DNA of 9,322 nt from a bacterium (GTDB taxonomy: Bacteria; Zixibacteria; MSB-5A5; GN15; FEB-12): positions 1 through 9,322 of the forward strand of contig DAOUUR010000061.1 of NCBI GenBank assembly GCA_030668045.1. The letters run 5' to 3'. Shown piece by piece: positions 1 through 5,991 of this stretch. The notes beneath the pieces are model-generated. The model had not been told where the DNA came from and searched no databases. It saw nothing but the letters and a program-made list of their open reading frames with translations. Numbering within the stretch: the stretch's first letter is position 1; every line of letters begins with the position of its first letter. Both the position numbers and the translations under genes were made by a program.

Positions 1-32
1 GGACACCTGCCGCGGACTGACCTCCTTCCTAA

Positions 33-58
33 GTCATGCTGAGCGTAGTCGAAGCATG
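33..58 (-). repeat. REP-like palindromic element, copy A
   Basis: This 26-nt element has perfect 6-nt terminal arms, CATGCT at 35-40 and AGCATG at 53-58, around the 12-nt loop GAGCGTAGTCGA. The conserved flanking dinucleotide GT is at 33-34. It is the inverted counterpart of copy B at 81-106. The loops are identical after reverse complementing, while the arms differ at two base pairs and both changes are compensated. Strand is given relative to copy B. The organisation resembles REP/BIME elements, which in other bacteria are spread by RAYT transposases; no such transposase is in this window. Confidence 0.8.
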
Positions 59-80
59 CAGGCAGGCGTATCTCTTTTTT

Positions 81-106
81 CACCCTTCGACTACGCTCAG
101 GGTGAC
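81..106 (+). repeat. REP-like palindromic element, copy B
   Basis: Copy B has perfect 6-nt arms, CACCCT at 81-86 and AGGGTG at 99-104, enclosing the loop TCGACTACGCTC, followed by the shared AC at 105-106. It lies in inverted orientation to copy A with 22 nt between them. Each copy can fold alone, or the pair can form one long imperfect hairpin. From memory, closely similar strings are scattered between genes in many environmental bacterial genomes, so this is probably a dispersed genomic repeat rather than something specific to the next gene. Confidence 0.8.
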
Positions 107-192
107 TGGTAAAGGCGCTCAAGGTGACGGCCAATGCCGCCCACGGAACCGCGAAGCGGAAAAAGCCACTATGTGGCCCACACACTTTTGTC

Positions 193-220
193 TTGGCCGA
201 AACGACCGATCCTATATATT
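193..220 (+). promoter_or_regulatory. possible promoter of the glycosyltransferase gene, leaderless transcript likely
   Basis: TTGGCC at 193-198 and TATATT at 215-220 are separated by 16 nt and resemble -35 and -10 boxes. Transcription would begin about 6-8 nt after the -10 box, at or next to the ATG at 227. No Shine-Dalgarno sequence precedes that ATG (the upstream bases are TTAGCCCT), which fits a leaderless mRNA. The -35 match is only partial. Confidence 0.4.
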
Positions 221-226
221 AGCCCT

Positions 227-2080
227 ATGATTCCGACGCCCATAACAGAATTCATAAAGAAGCACCGTACCTGGCTCGTGCCGCTATTGATACTTGTGGT
301 CGCCTTCTCGGCTAGACTCGCATACCTGAATCAGATTCAGGAAATGCCAACGTTCAATTACCCGGTCATGGATGAAAAGTATCATGTCAAGCTGGCCGAG
401 CAAATCAACTCCGACGAAGGTCTCCCCGCCGAACCGTTCTATCGAGCGCCGTTGTATCCATACGTCTTCGCATTCCTGCATAAGATCAGTGGTGAATCGA
501 TGTACGTGCCGCGCTTTGTTCAAATTCTTTTCGGGATGTTCGTCCCGCTGCTGGTCTATTTCTTTGGCTTAAGATTGTTCACTCCAAGAGTTGCCTGCTG
601 GGCCGGAGGTGTCGCCGCCCTCTACCCCACTCTGATATACTATGATGCGTCGCTGCTGATAACATCGTTGATGGTGCTGCTGACGATGCTACTTCTCTTC
701 CAACTCTACCGCTGCCAGACCAGGCCATGCCTGTTTAACTTTGTTCTCGCCGGCATTCTAATAGGGTTGGCCGGACTGGCGCGACCGAACATCCTTCTGC
801 TGGGACCGGTGTTGATTCTCTGGATATGGTTGGTTATCAAGCCGCAGATCGGATGGAAGAAGGCGTTGATTCGATACGGCGTGATGGGACTCTTCGCATT
901 TCTAATCATCCTGCCGGTCACGATCCGAAACTATGTGGTCGCCGATGATCCGGTCTTTATCGCGTGGCAGGGCGGGTTCAACTTTTTCCTCGGTAACAAT
1001 AGGGCGGCATCGGGTTGGTCGGCCACTGTTCCCGGCATCGATATGACCTGGGAGGGCGGCTACGAGGAAGCGATAGCTATCGCCGAACAAGCGGAACAAC
1101 ACAAGCTCAAGCGTTCTGAAGTTTCCGACTTCTGGTATGATCGCGCTTTCGAGGAGATCAATCAGGACCGGGCAGGCTTTGTTGCCCTGATGTTCCGAAA
1201 GCTCCGACTCTTCTTCAACGGTTTCGAGATCGGCAATAATCAGGATCTTTATTTCAATCGAAATTATTCTCCCCTGCTGGCTCGACTGATGTTCACCGGT
1301 GGACTGATGTTTCCCTATGGTTTGATCGCACCGTTGGCTTTGCTCGGCGTTGCTTTTTCGATTCGAAAGTGGCGTGACTATCTGTTGGTCTATCTGGTGA
1401 TCGGTTCGTATGTAATGTCACTGCTGCTGTTTTTCGTATGCGCTCGATTCCGACAACCAGTGATGCCGCTCTTGATACTGCTGGCTGTGTTCGGTGCGAT
1501 ACACCTTTTCGAGCTGTTTAGGTCACGTCAAAAAAAGAACCTGATCCTGGCCTTGTTTATTTTCGCTCTTCTTCTGGTTGAAACGAATCACGACATGCTT
1601 GGGCTTGACCCAAAACATTCCGACGCCACCAGTCATGCAAATATGGGTCTGGCTTTTCTCGAAGAAAATCGTCTCTCCCGAGCGTACGCGGAGTTTAAGA
1701 AAAGTGCCGATCTTGATCCAAACTACGGCTCAGCATTTGCCAACCTTGGTACGGTGACCAGCCGACAGGGCAAACTGGCCGAAGCCACCGCTCACCTCAC
1801 CCGTGCTCTCAGCCTCGAACCGAATGTCCCTGATCGCTACACGAATTTGGCCAACAATTACTTTGACCGCTCCGACACTGCTTCGGCTATTGCCGTCATG
1901 GAAGATGGTGCCCGCCAGTTTCCGAACAACCCGGCAGTGATGCTGAGGCTGGCCCTGGCCTACCTTGATGCGGGCCGTCTCGATCAATCACGTGCAATCG
2001 TCGTAGATGTGTTACGGACTTACCCCGAGAATGAAACGGCACGAGCGATCTACACCCAGATTGAGAATTTAGCAAAGTAG
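227..2080 (+). CDS. GT-C fold membrane glycosyltransferase (PMT/ArnT-like) with C-terminal TPR domain
   Basis: The 617-residue product probably transfers sugar from a polyprenyl-phosphate carrier to a protein or glycolipid at the outer face of the inner membrane. The first membrane segment is about residues 17-35. The loop after it carries an acidic pair, D49-E50, followed by RAPLYPY at 73-79, typical of the PMT_2/ArnT-like GT-C family where a loop-1 acidic residue is catalytic. Many further hydrophobic segments run to about residue 460. Four 34-residue TPRs follow (about 468-501, 502-535, 536-569 and 570-603), each ending in a D/E/N-P turn. I chose ATG 227 because the longer frame from 134 adds 31 polar residues before the first membrane helix and lacks family resemblance. 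Acceptor and sugar cannot be told from sequence. The gene stands alone and converges on queT. Confidence 0.8.
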   Translation: MIPTPITEFIKKHRTWLVPLLILVVAFSARLAYLNQIQEMPTFNYPVMDEKYHVKLAEQINSDEGLPAEPFYRAPLYPYVFAFLHKISGESMYVPRFVQILFGMFVPLLVYFFGLRLFTPRVACWAGGVAALYPTLIYYDASLLITSLMVLLTMLLLFQLYRCQTRPCLFNFVLAGILIGLAGLARPNILLLGPVLILWIWLVIKPQIGWKKALIRYGVMGLFAFLIILPVTIRNYVVADDPVFIAWQGGFNFFLGNNRAASGWSATVPGIDMTWEGGYEEAIAIAEQAEQHKLKRSEVSDFWYDRAFEEINQDRAGFVALMFRKLRLFFNGFEIGNNQDLYFNRNYSPLLARLMFTGGLMFPYGLIAPLALLGVAFSIRKWRDYLLVYLVIGSYVMSLLLFFVCARFRQPVMPLLILLAVFGAIHLFELFRSRQKKNLILALFIFALLLVETNHDMLGLDPKHSDATSHANMGLAFLEENRLSRAYAEFKKSADLDPNYGSAFANLGTVTSRQGKLAEATAHLTRALSLEPNVPDRYTNLANNYFDRSDTASAIAVMEDGARQFPNNPAVMLRLALAYLDAGRLDQSRAIVVDVLRTYPENETARAIYTQIENLAK

Positions 2081-2085
2081 CAGGA

Positions 2086-2107
2086 GCGCTGCGACACTTG
2101 CCAGCGC
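2086..2107 (+). terminator. weak hairpin after the glycosyltransferase gene
   Basis: GCGCTG (2086-2091) and CAGCGC (2102-2107) form a perfect 6-bp GC-rich stem with a 10-nt loop, starting 5 nt after the stop codon. Only a loose T-containing stretch follows, with no real U-tract. It is placed correctly between convergent genes, but as an intrinsic terminator it is poor. Confidence 0.25.
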
Positions 2108-2119
2108 GTTAGGTCTTAC

Positions 2120-2626
2120 TTAAAAGAGGCTTCGCCTCCGCATGAAGATTAACAGTGGTAATCCAAGAACATAAACGGCGACCACTTGTCCAAGTCCGAT
2201 CATCTGCACGGTAAACCAGTAGTTGGTTCCGATGATCGGTGCAAGGTAGGCCGCTACTCCAAAAGCATTGATCAAAACGGGTGGCACCAGAGCGAGAAGC
2301 ATCAAAGGTAGTACCGCCGCGATACGGTCGGTTTTATCATCAGCAAAACGGGCGATCCATCGCGTCAGGAGAGCGGCGATCAGGGTTAGTAATGATCCAA
2401 AGACAATATCAACCCAGCCGTTGCCCCCGAGGATATTGGCCAGAAAACAACCTACGAAAAGTCCCGGTATGGCTGCCCGGGAAATAAAGGGCAGTACCGT
2501 CAGAACTTCAGCAATACGAACCTGATAGACGCCAAACGATATCGGTGCCAGCAGATAGCTTACCACCACATACACGGCGGCAATGACACCGGCTGTCGAT
2601 ATGTCTCTGATACTCAATTTTCCCAT
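2120..2626 (-). CDS. queT: QueT-family transporter (ECF S component, predicted queuosine-precursor uptake)
   Basis: This 168-residue inner-membrane protein has about five to six hydrophobic segments. It matches the QueT family in the N-terminal RDI-x5-IAAVYVV stretch, the loop with SFG (30-32) followed by QVRIAE (35-40), and the LPF-x4-AIPGLFVGCFLAN region (45-64). QueT proteins are S components that bind queuosine precursors such as preQ1 or queuine and need an EcfA/A'/T module, which is not in this window. I chose ATG 2626 because the protein then begins MGKLSIRDIS, as family members do. An in-frame TTG at 2650 and ATG at 2644 would add 8 or 6 residues. No start has a convincing Shine-Dalgarno sequence. 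It lies 89 nt downstream of the WYL regulator on the same strand. The exact substrate is inferred from the family only. Confidence 0.8.
   Translation of the reverse strand: MGKLSIRDISTAGVIAAVYVVVSYLLAPISFGVYQVRIAEVLTVLPFISRAAIPGLFVGCFLANILGGNGWVDIVFGSLLTLIAALLTRWIARFADDKTDRIAAVLPLMLLALVPPVLINAFGVAAYLAPIIGTNYWFTVQMIGLGQVVAVYVLGLPLLIFMRRRSLF
2122..2139 (-). terminator. intrinsic terminator overlapping the queT stop codon
   Basis: Read on the minus strand, GAGGC-GAA-GCCTC (2138-2126) forms a 5-bp stem with a 3-nt loop, extendable by one G.U pair, and is followed directly by TTTT (2125-2122). The stem lies inside the last codons of queT (RRRSLF) and the stop codon overlaps the T-run. The T-run is short, so termination may be partial. 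Confidence 0.45.
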
Positions 2627-2715
2627 ACAGGAAAACTGCGGCATTACCAATCAGGCGTCAACCTCATTTTTGCGCAAAAGCCTACTTTGTTCGTCCAGCC
2701 GGACGCCTTAGCTAC
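2627..2715 (-). promoter_or_regulatory. structured leader between the WYL gene and queT
   Basis: These 89 nt hold three nested symmetric elements. AGGCGTC (2653-2659) can pair with GACGCCT (2702-2708) as an outer 7-bp stem. CGTCC (2693-2697) can pair with GGACG (2701-2705), which shares bases with the outer stem and so competes with it. TTTTGCGCAAAA at 2668-2679 is a perfect 12-nt palindrome. Mutually exclusive pairings upstream of a queuosine-precursor transporter suggest a riboswitch-like or attenuator leader, but I could not match the sequence to the preQ1-I or preQ1-II consensus. The 12-mer could equally be a protein operator. Confidence 0.35.
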
Positions 2716-3672
2716 TCAGCGACTGTCTTGATTGTAACAATTGCCCAAATGTTTCCCAATTTCGGCGAGATTGCGGCGTAGCTCTTCCGGCTCGACAACG
2801 ACCGCATCGCCGCCAAACCCAAGAATCCATCGTTGGATCTCTTCAATTCCCCTGGTGGTGACCGTATAGCGCACGCACCCGTCGCCGATCTCCTCAACCT
2901 GTTCGTCAGAATGATACTTGGCAGACATTACAACTTTGGCGGCTGATCGGGAGAACTCTATGACGATTTTGACCGGATCACCGCTGTAAACCGACCAGCT
3001 CCCGGCAAAGTACGTCTCAGCGGTAACGCTGGTGTCCCGATCAAACGGCTCCGATGTTGTCTGCATTTCCAGTATTCGATCCAACCGAAAAGTCCGGAAC
3101 GCTTCACGAGTTCGGCAAAGAGCCACCAGGTAGAAAGCGTGGCCGCGAAACATGATAAAGTACGGCTCGATCACGCGGTCAGAGATACCGGACTCGATTG
3201 ATTCATATCTGATCTGCAAGCACTGCGACCGAGCCATCGCAGCCTCGGTCATAGCAACATGACCGGCCGCTTTGGAATAGTCAAAAGAGGTTGCGACTTT
3301 CACCTGAGGTCCATCAGGCGTAAAGCGGCTGCGTCTTCGCACAGATTCAGAGAGACCCGCCTCAAGCTTCACCATCAGTTCTTCAACCACTCTCCGATAT
3401 TTGTCGGTGTCTCCGAGAGGAGTAGATTCCAGCGCAGATTTGAGCAACTGGTATTCATCGTAGGTGAAATTGAGAGGCGGCATGAAAGCATCAGAGGCCA
3501 GCTTGTAGCCATTGTCATAATAGATAGGGATATTCGCCTCGGAGAGCGCAATGATATCTCGATAGATTGACCTCGGCGTGACCTGACACTCTTCGGCAAG
3601 GGCCTGAGCATTCATATTGCGGCGGGTCCGCAGAAGATTCAGAATGAAAAGCATTCGTTGGTATTTGTTCAT
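2716..3672 (-). CDS. HTH/WYL-domain transcriptional regulator
   Basis: The 318-residue protein has the three-part layout of WYL regulators. An N-terminal winged helix-turn-helix covers about residues 4-58, with recognition helix around TPRSIYRDI (32-40) and wing at YYDNGYKL. The WYL domain covers about 138-205, with the core RTFRLDRI at 193-200. The C-terminal WCX-type region covers about 232-315, with GFGGDAVVVEPEELRRNL at 285-302. The eponymous WYL tripeptide reads F180-Y181-L182, a conservative W-to-F change. WYL domains sense small molecules or nucleic-acid ligands; the ligand here is unknown. The ATG at 3672 has an AAGGGA ribosome site 10 nt upstream. The gene is divergent from the surface operon and co-directional with queT, so either could be its target. 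Confidence 0.88.
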   Translation of the reverse strand: MNKYQRMLFILNLLRTRRNMNAQALAEECQVTPRSIYRDIIALSEANIPIYYDNGYKLASDAFMPPLNFTYDEYQLLKSALESTPLGDTDKYRRVVEELMVKLEAGLSESVRRRSRFTPDGPQVKVATSFDYSKAAGHVAMTEAAMARSQCLQIRYESIESGISDRVIEPYFIMFRGHAFYLVALCRTREAFRTFRLDRILEMQTTSEPFDRDTSVTAETYFAGSWSVYSGDPVKIVIEFSRSAAKVVMSAKYHSDEQVEEIGDGCVRYTVTTRGIEEIQRWILGFGGDAVVVEPEELRRNLAEIGKHLGNCYNQDSR

Positions 3673-3698
3673 AATTGAGCCGTCCCTTTGGCCATTAC

Positions 3699-3727
3699 AA
3701 TATAGTCTATTGATCCCTTCAGTGCAA
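3699..3727 (-). promoter_or_regulatory. sigma70-like promoter of the WYL regulator
   Basis: On the minus strand, TTGCAC (3727-3722) and TATATT (3704-3699) are separated by exactly 17 nt, a very good match to the vegetative consensus. Transcription would start near 3692. That gives a leader of about 20 nt containing the AAGGGA ribosome-binding site (3688-3683). The spacer contains TGATCCC (3711-3717), which recurs in the palindrome just upstream, so a repressor could touch both sites. Confidence 0.65.
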
Positions 3728-3728
3728 C

Positions 3729-3746
3729 TATGGGAATGATCCCATA
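3729..3746. promoter_or_regulatory. candidate operator, 7-4-7 perfect palindrome
   Basis: TATGGGA-ATGA-TCCCATA is a perfect inverted repeat with 7-nt arms and a 4-nt centre, placed 1 nt upstream of the -35 box of the WYL promoter and within the divergent intergenic region. Its right half TGATCCC (3737-3743) is repeated at 3711-3717 inside the promoter spacer, 26 nt away, and its left half TATGGG is repeated at 3776-3781. Position and symmetry suit an autoregulatory or divergent operator, but the binding protein is not established. Confidence 0.5.
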
Positions 3747-3777
3747 TTCAGTAGCCTGTAGCATAACCGTACCAGTA

Positions 3778-3791
3778 TGGGGGCACCCCCA
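3778..3791. promoter_or_regulatory. GC-rich palindrome TGGGGG-CA-CCCCCA
   Basis: This perfect 6-2-6 palindrome lies in the divergent intergenic region. The 2-nt centre is too tight for an ideal RNA hairpin, so a protein-binding site is as likely as a structure. It shares TATGGGG with the neighbouring candidate operator and could be a second, weaker site. I see no confident promoter for the rightward operon; TAGAAT at 3862-3867 is a possible -10 without a good -35. Confidence 0.3.
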
Positions 3792-3909
3792 CACCAACAC
3801 ATGTATCTCTTTTCCCCACAGCAGCTTACCACCTCTCGTCGGGCTCGGCATCACCTTTGCGTAGAATCGTTTCAGGATAGAGTTTTAACGCAAAAACACG
3901 GGAGTAGTG

Positions 3910-5979
3910 ATGACCAGGAGATCAGCCAGAAAGAAGAATAAGGATTCTGAACCATTCCTCGATTCTTTCTTTTTCAGAAGTTCGAGCAAATTGCTGTTTG
4001 GACTAGTTGTCGCAGTGATTTTTCTCACCCTGGCTCAGTGCACGGTCAAGAAACCTGAGTCGCCGGTCTGGGACACGCAACTAACTGTCCCGCTGATAAA
4101 CCGAACTTACTCAATGGATGACCTGATCGACAGAATTGATCAGGACGGCATTGTAATGGATTCGACGGGAAGCATCACCTTCAGCTTCTCAGAGGACCTG
4201 GATACGGTCACGTTGGACTCCGAAGAGATGTCGTCGTCCGACATCAGTTATTCTCTGTCGGAGACGCTCGGCGTTGTTACGATTGACCCACCTGACGGAG
4301 ATGTCGCCGTCGTCCCCCTCGCTGGAATTGTCGGACTGGCAACCTCACTGCCCGGAGATCAGGCTGCCGTGCCTGCAGGAGGATTCGCGGTTGTTAATGT
4401 GTTGTCGATTGCATCAACTTTTTCGACGGCCACAATTACCAACGGTACGGCAGAAATCTACATAGAGAACAACCTCGGCGTTGACCTTGATACCGTCATT
4501 GTCTCGCTGGTCGATGTCAACCTCGGCATACTGGCCACCGACACGCTGGAGGGCGGTCTGCCCGCCTTAACCACCGATACGGTGCTGCTTGATCTGGCCG
4601 GCAACGAGATGACGTCGAGCCTCAGGCTTGAGTCGCTCTGCCACACGCCGGGAGGATTGGTCACCTCTGCTTCGACACGCTATATTGAGTCGGAGTTGGC
4701 CTTCCCCACCCAGATTCAGGTCGTCGAAGCTGTAACCGAAGTGCTCCCGTTCACAAAGGAGTTTGCATCACAGGTGGAGCTGGGTGAGACTGACAGGATC
4801 GATACGGCAATACTGGCTGGTGGCAACTTGAATCTACAAATCAACAACGCCACCAACCTCGACGCTGACCTGATCATCGTCATCCCGGACTTTGAACTGG
4901 CCGGAACGCCGTTGACGGTAACTCGAACCGCCACGGCAGATGCAGTTCAGAATATTGCCATTGATCTTACCGGCTACAAGATCGTCCCCAGCGACCGGAC
5001 AGTTCCCCAGATACTTGACATCACAGCTTCGGCTGACCTGCCGGGATCGGGAACAACAAAAGTACTGGTAACTCAGAACGACTCTATAGCGGTAACAGCC
5101 GGTATCACTAACCTGGAATTTGGCTCGGTCACCGGCGTCTTTGATGGCGTTGGCGCTGCCTTCGATGGCATCCAGCAAGAGATCGAAGTTCCCACCGGGT
5201 TTGATGATGTTGAGTTGCAGGTAGCTGTTTTGACATTGACAATTGAGAATACGGTCGATCTTCCCGGCGTTATCGACGTGCAGCTTACCGGAGACCATGG
5301 AAACTTCATCACTCTCAACGGAGCGATTACCGCCGCTGGTAGCTCCAGTTCGACGACAATCCTGACCGTTACCGATTCGGCCAACTTCCTTGCTCCAATT
5401 CCTTCGCAGATAACTGTCTCCGGGTCGGTCACATTTGGTGATGGTGTCTATCAGGGTACACTTGAAGCTTCTGACTTCATATCAGCTCATATTGACGTAA
5501 CCGCGCCGATCTTCATGGTCATTCCCCAATCAGAGATTGATACTGATATCCAGCGTGAGAGTATCAATCAAGAAGATGTCGATATCATCACCGATCACCT
5601 CAACGAAGCAATCTTCAGCTACAACGTCATAAGTCAGTTGCCAATTGGTGCCTGTGTTGAGTTCTACCTCGGACCGGATTCGGCCACCCTCTTCACCAAC
5701 TATCAACTCAAGCTGCCAAAGACTGCCGAAGACTCGATCTTCATTCCGGTTGCTCCGGTAGATCAATATGGTGTCGCCTCGGATACGATATCAACCGGTT
5801 TTGTCTCGATCAGCCTCGATAGTCTTGACACTCGCGTGCTCGAAAATGACACACTGTTTATCGGGCAGAAAATAACTCTGCTCGGTTCCAGCGGTCAGGC
5901 TGTCAGACTAAGCCAATCAGACTTCATAACCATCATGGCCCGCATCGAAGTGGACTATCGCTTCGACGGCGAGTTTTAA
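3910..5979 (+). CDS. exported four-repeat beta-sandwich surface protein, probable lipoprotein, function unknown
   Basis: I do not recognise a named family. The 689-residue protein has a long basic N-terminus (RRSARKKNK), a hydrophobic stretch at about residues 28-41 and a lipobox-like LTLAQC with the cysteine near residue 43. Glutamine just before the cysteine is atypical, so it may be a lipoprotein or just membrane-anchored. The mature part is beta-strand rich, acidic and Thr/Ser/Asp rich. It begins SPVWDTQLTVPLINRTYSM, a style I associate with FCB envelope proteins. Four units start near residues 178, 305, 438 and 565, each with a strand, Asn and Leu/Pro pattern such as IENTVDLPG or YNVISQLPIG. 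ATG 3910 is preferred over GTG 3907 because GGGAG at 3900-3904 is 5 nt from the ATG but only 2 nt from the GTG. It is the first gene of a three-gene operon, 12 nt before the barrel gene. Confidence 0.7.
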   Translation: MTRRSARKKNKDSEPFLDSFFFRSSSKLLFGLVVAVIFLTLAQCTVKKPESPVWDTQLTVPLINRTYSMDDLIDRIDQDGIVMDSTGSITFSFSEDLDTVTLDSEEMSSSDISYSLSETLGVVTIDPPDGDVAVVPLAGIVGLATSLPGDQAAVPAGGFAVVNVLSIASTFSTATITNGTAEIYIENNLGVDLDTVIVSLVDVNLGILATDTLEGGLPALTTDTVLLDLAGNEMTSSLRLESLCHTPGGLVTSASTRYIESELAFPTQIQVVEAVTEVLPFTKEFASQVELGETDRIDTAILAGGNLNLQINNATNLDADLIIVIPDFELAGTPLTVTRTATADAVQNIAIDLTGYKIVPSDRTVPQILDITASADLPGSGTTKVLVTQNDSIAVTAGITNLEFGSVTGVFDGVGAAFDGIQQEIEVPTGFDDVELQVAVLTLTIENTVDLPGVIDVQLTGDHGNFITLNGAITAAGSSSSTTILTVTDSANFLAPIPSQITVSGSVTFGDGVYQGTLEASDFISAHIDVTAPIFMVIPQSEIDTDIQRESINQEDVDIITDHLNEAIFSYNVISQLPIGACVEFYLGPDSATLFTNYQLKLPKTAEDSIFIPVAPVDQYGVASDTISTGFVSISLDSLDTRVLENDTLFIGQKITLLGSSGQAVRLSQSDFITIMARIEVDYRFDGEF
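4441..5976 (+). repeat. four divergent domain repeats of about 130 residues within the surface protein
   Basis: Comparable segments begin at residues 178 (NGTAEIYIENNLGVDLD), 305 (GNLNLQINNATNLDADL), 438 (VAVLTLTIENTVDLPG) and 565 (NEAIFSYNVISQLPIGA). The spacings are 127, 133 and 127 residues. Each opens with a beta-strand, then one or two Asn, a Leu/Pro turn and a second hydrophobic strand. Later in three of the units comes a Thr-Asp/Ser-hydrophobic strand (DTVLLDL, QNIAIDL, TTILTV). The DNA itself is not visibly repetitive, so this is old protein-level duplication. The pattern recalls LEA14/WHy-like beta-sandwiches, but that fold is only a guess. Confidence 0.5.
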
Positions 5980-5991
5980 CGGGGGTCGATT

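Larger units (their letters stand above)
1..226. other. non-coding left edge upstream of the glycosyltransferase gene
   Basis: I see no supportable gene here. The stretch holds two inverted copies of a palindromic repeat (33-58 and 81-106), a T-run at 75-80, and two short perfect hairpins: CCGC/GCGG at 149-159 and GCCAC/GTGGC at 165-177. A possible promoter ends at 220. A 64-codon open frame at 36-230 runs straight through both repeat copies and resembles no protein I recognise, so I treat it as chance. Confidence 0.6.

Noticed and set aside
33..106. CRISPR-like repeat/spacer pair
   Set aside because: There are only two copies, in inverted orientation, each a palindrome with a long loop. There is no third repeat, leader or cas gene.
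134..226. N-terminal extension of the glycosyltransferase from ATG 134
   Set aside because: It adds 31 residues unlike the family ahead of the first membrane helix and runs over the candidate promoter. ATG 227 fits better.
36..230. 64-residue open frame at the left edge
   Set aside because: It reads through both palindromic repeats and the likely glycosyltransferase promoter, has no ribosome site and no recognisable sequence.
2627..2715. Canonical preQ1-I or preQ1-II riboswitch
   Set aside because: The position before queT is right, but I could not find the conserved stem-loop plus A-rich tail of class I or the class II core. I kept it only as an unassigned structured leader.
3669..3854. 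61-residue minus-strand frame upstream of the WYL gene
   Set aside because: It overlaps the WYL promoter and both palindromes, and its composition is not protein-like. Probably chance.
4834..5432. Minus-strand frames of 154 and 119 residues inside the repeat protein gene
   Set aside because: They are antisense shadows produced by codon bias of the plus-strand gene, with no ribosome site or recognisable domain.
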